This document shows, piece after piece, positions 43,292-43,975 of a stretch of DNA of 43,975 bases. Every line of letters starts with the position of its first letter. Position 1 is the stretch's first letter. Both the position numbers and the translations under genes were made by a program. Below the pieces are notes generated by a model that was given only the letters and a program-made list of their open reading frames with translations, made no database searches and had not been told where the DNA came from. The DNA is from Candidatus Nomurabacteria bacterium. Lineage in GTDB: Bacteria; Patescibacteriota; Minisyncoccia; Phycocordibacterales; UBA9973. The stretch is taken from contig CALRGH010000003.1 in the NCBI GenBank assembly GCA_943357245.1, positions 1 through 43,975 on the forward strand, given 5' to 3'.

Positions 43292-43313
43292 ATAAACAAT
43301 TTATAATTAATAA

Positions 43314-43975
<662 letters not shown>

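Overview
The window looks like a chromosome segment from a Candidate Phyla Radiation / Patescibacteria (Parcubacteria-like) bacterium. This is inferred from gene content, streamlined intergenic regions and protein style, not from a database search. Housekeeping content: ftsQ-like, dus, dnaX, tRNA-Gln(UUG), mrdA/PBP2, greA, lysS, an infA-rpmJ-rpsM-rpsK-rpsD-rpoA-rplQ-rplM-rpsI block, grpE and a truncated dnaK. The most unusual unit is a ~11 kb co-directional surface locus (6947-18018). It encodes a 2021-aa repeat-rich membrane-anchored protein, a 364-aa secreted protein sharing its C-terminal module, a DUF916-like membrane protein, a Gly-tract/Ig-like protein ending in a dockerin-like duplicated repeat, and two membrane-anchored cohesin-like proteins. 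Together these suggest a cohesin-dockerin / WxL-analogous surface complex. Other notable signals: a UvrD-type helicase-nuclease gene split between motifs V and VI by a small antisense gene; a family of perfect hairpins with 3-nt loops, many inside ORFs; a -10-like hexamer 6-8 nt before many start codons (probable leaderless transcription), with two tiny leader ORFs overlapping downstream starts; a GIY-YIG gene flanked by inverted repeats; a duplicated rpsI 3' tail bracketing a palindrome-rich insert; a stop-codon-rich repeat placed exactly at two gene ends; a carbonic-anhydrase-like orphan; and a Cas2-like/NYN island between grpE and dnaK. All functional calls are from reading sequence and motifs; no searches were run.
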